Positions 5,399-5,785 of a stretch of DNA of 5,785 bases are shown piece after piece. The stretch covers positions 1 through 5,785 of the forward strand of contig JAITVW010000228.1 of assembly GCA_031285605.1 (NCBI GenBank), written 5' to 3'. The stretch's first letter is position 1. Each line of letters opens with the position of its first letter. The notes beneath the pieces are model-generated. The model had not been told where the DNA came from and ran no database searches. It worked only from the letters and a program-made list of their open reading frames with translations. This DNA is from Fusobacteriales bacterium (GTDB lineage: Bacteria; Fusobacteriota; Fusobacteriia; Fusobacteriales; Leptotrichiaceae). A program made the position numbers and the translations under genes.

Positions 5399-5785
5399 AG
5401 AAAAAAACTATTTTTTTTATTATTTATATGATTTTTACAATGATATCTGCGTTTCCTGTTTCAGCTTCCGCTGATGATGTCCCAAAAGTCAATGCTGATA
5501 CAAAAATTTATGACTATGCGGAACTGCTGACAGAAGATCAGGAAAAACAACTGGCTCTGAAAGCTAAGGATATTCTTGACAGACATAATATAGATATAGC
5601 AATTGTTACTGTTAATACTACTAACGGACTCAGCTCCATGGAGTATGCAGATGATTTTTATGATTATAATCTTTTCGGACACGGTAAGGATACTTCCGGT
5701 TTATTAATGCTTATAAATATGGAGGAAAGAGAAGTGTGGATCAGTACAACCGGAAATGCCGTCACAATTTTTACTGACCGGAATA
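5395..5785 (+). CDS. ydjH: TPM-domain protein of YdjH/YgcG type, 3' end outside the window
   Basis: A frame opens with TTG at 5395-5397 and stays open to the window edge (130 residues visible). The TTG shares bases with the TGA stop of the preceding gene (TTGA, 5395-5398) and sits eight bases after GGAGGG (5381-5386). The product starts MKKK followed by a hydrophobic core and a likely signal-peptidase site after SASA (residue 26), so it is exported. The next in-frame ATG (5428) would lose the basic n-region, which favours the TTG. The mature part is a TPM domain (named after TLP18.3, Psb32 and MOLO-1): IYDYAELLTEDQE (38-50), ADDFYDYNLFGHG (85-97), SGLLMLINMEEREVWISTTG (101-120) and FTDRN at the edge. 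The position after ydjG matches Bacillus ydjH, which encodes a TPM-domain membrane protein. A membrane anchor would be expected in the unseen part. Confidence 0.85.
   Translation, partial: MKKKTIFFIIYMIFTMISAFPVSASADDVPKVNADTKIYDYAELLTEDQEKQLALKAKDILDRHNIDIAIVTVNTTNGLSSMEYADDFYDYNLFGHGKDTSGLLMLINMEEREVWISTTGNAVTIFTDRN

Noticed and set aside
5461..5682. 73-residue minus-strand frame near the right edge
   Set aside because: It is opposite the TPM gene, whose signal peptide and domain motifs are clear.

Overview
The window is low-GC DNA (about a third G+C by eye) with strong AGGAGG-type ribosome binding sites. It also encodes a MipA/OmpV-type outer-membrane barrel with a signal peptide and a C-terminal Phe. 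A Gram-positive-looking base composition combined with an outer membrane points to the Fusobacteriota, with Sebaldella or Leptotrichia relatives as the best guess. This is an inference from composition and gene content, not a database match.

Layout. At 1-123 there is a non-coding leader with a striking dyad (71-102). It precedes a NirC-like formate/nitrite transporter on + (124-882). A hairpin at 973-1003 separates that gene from the end of the convergent MipA/OmpV gene (1017-1790, -). Upstream of the barrel on the same strand lie a 72-residue protein resembling only the first half of an HU histone-like protein (1897-2115) and a TetR-family repressor (2147-2779). tetR has a near-consensus sigma70 promoter whose -10 box abuts a 33-bp palindrome, a textbook autoregulatory operator. 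Only 31 bp separate tetR from the HU-like gene. The barrel gene lies 106 bp further on with no visible terminator before it, so it may be partly in the same transcription unit.

On the other side of a 263-bp divergent intergenic region, a consensus-like promoter drives a + strand cluster: a YdjI-like SPFH protein with two C-terminal zinc ribbons (3043-4236), a YdjG-like double zinc-ribbon protein with a C-terminal membrane helix (4340-5398), and the start of a secreted or anchored TPM-domain protein of YdjH type (5395 to the window edge). This corresponds to the YdjG-YdjH-YdjI part of the Bacillus subtilis sigmaW operon pspA-ydjG-ydjH-ydjI, a membrane-stress system. Here the order is changed to I-G-H and no pspA precedes it. 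A strong hairpin sits between the first two genes and probably sets high expression of the soluble SPFH subunit relative to its membrane partners.

The most interesting points are the rearranged, apparently PspA-less YdjI-G-H module in a probable two-membrane bacterium, its intercistronic terminator, the half-HU protein with a polybasic tail in the TetR operon, and the unassigned dyad before the nitrite transporter. No CRISPR array, tRNA, rRNA or insertion sequence was seen.
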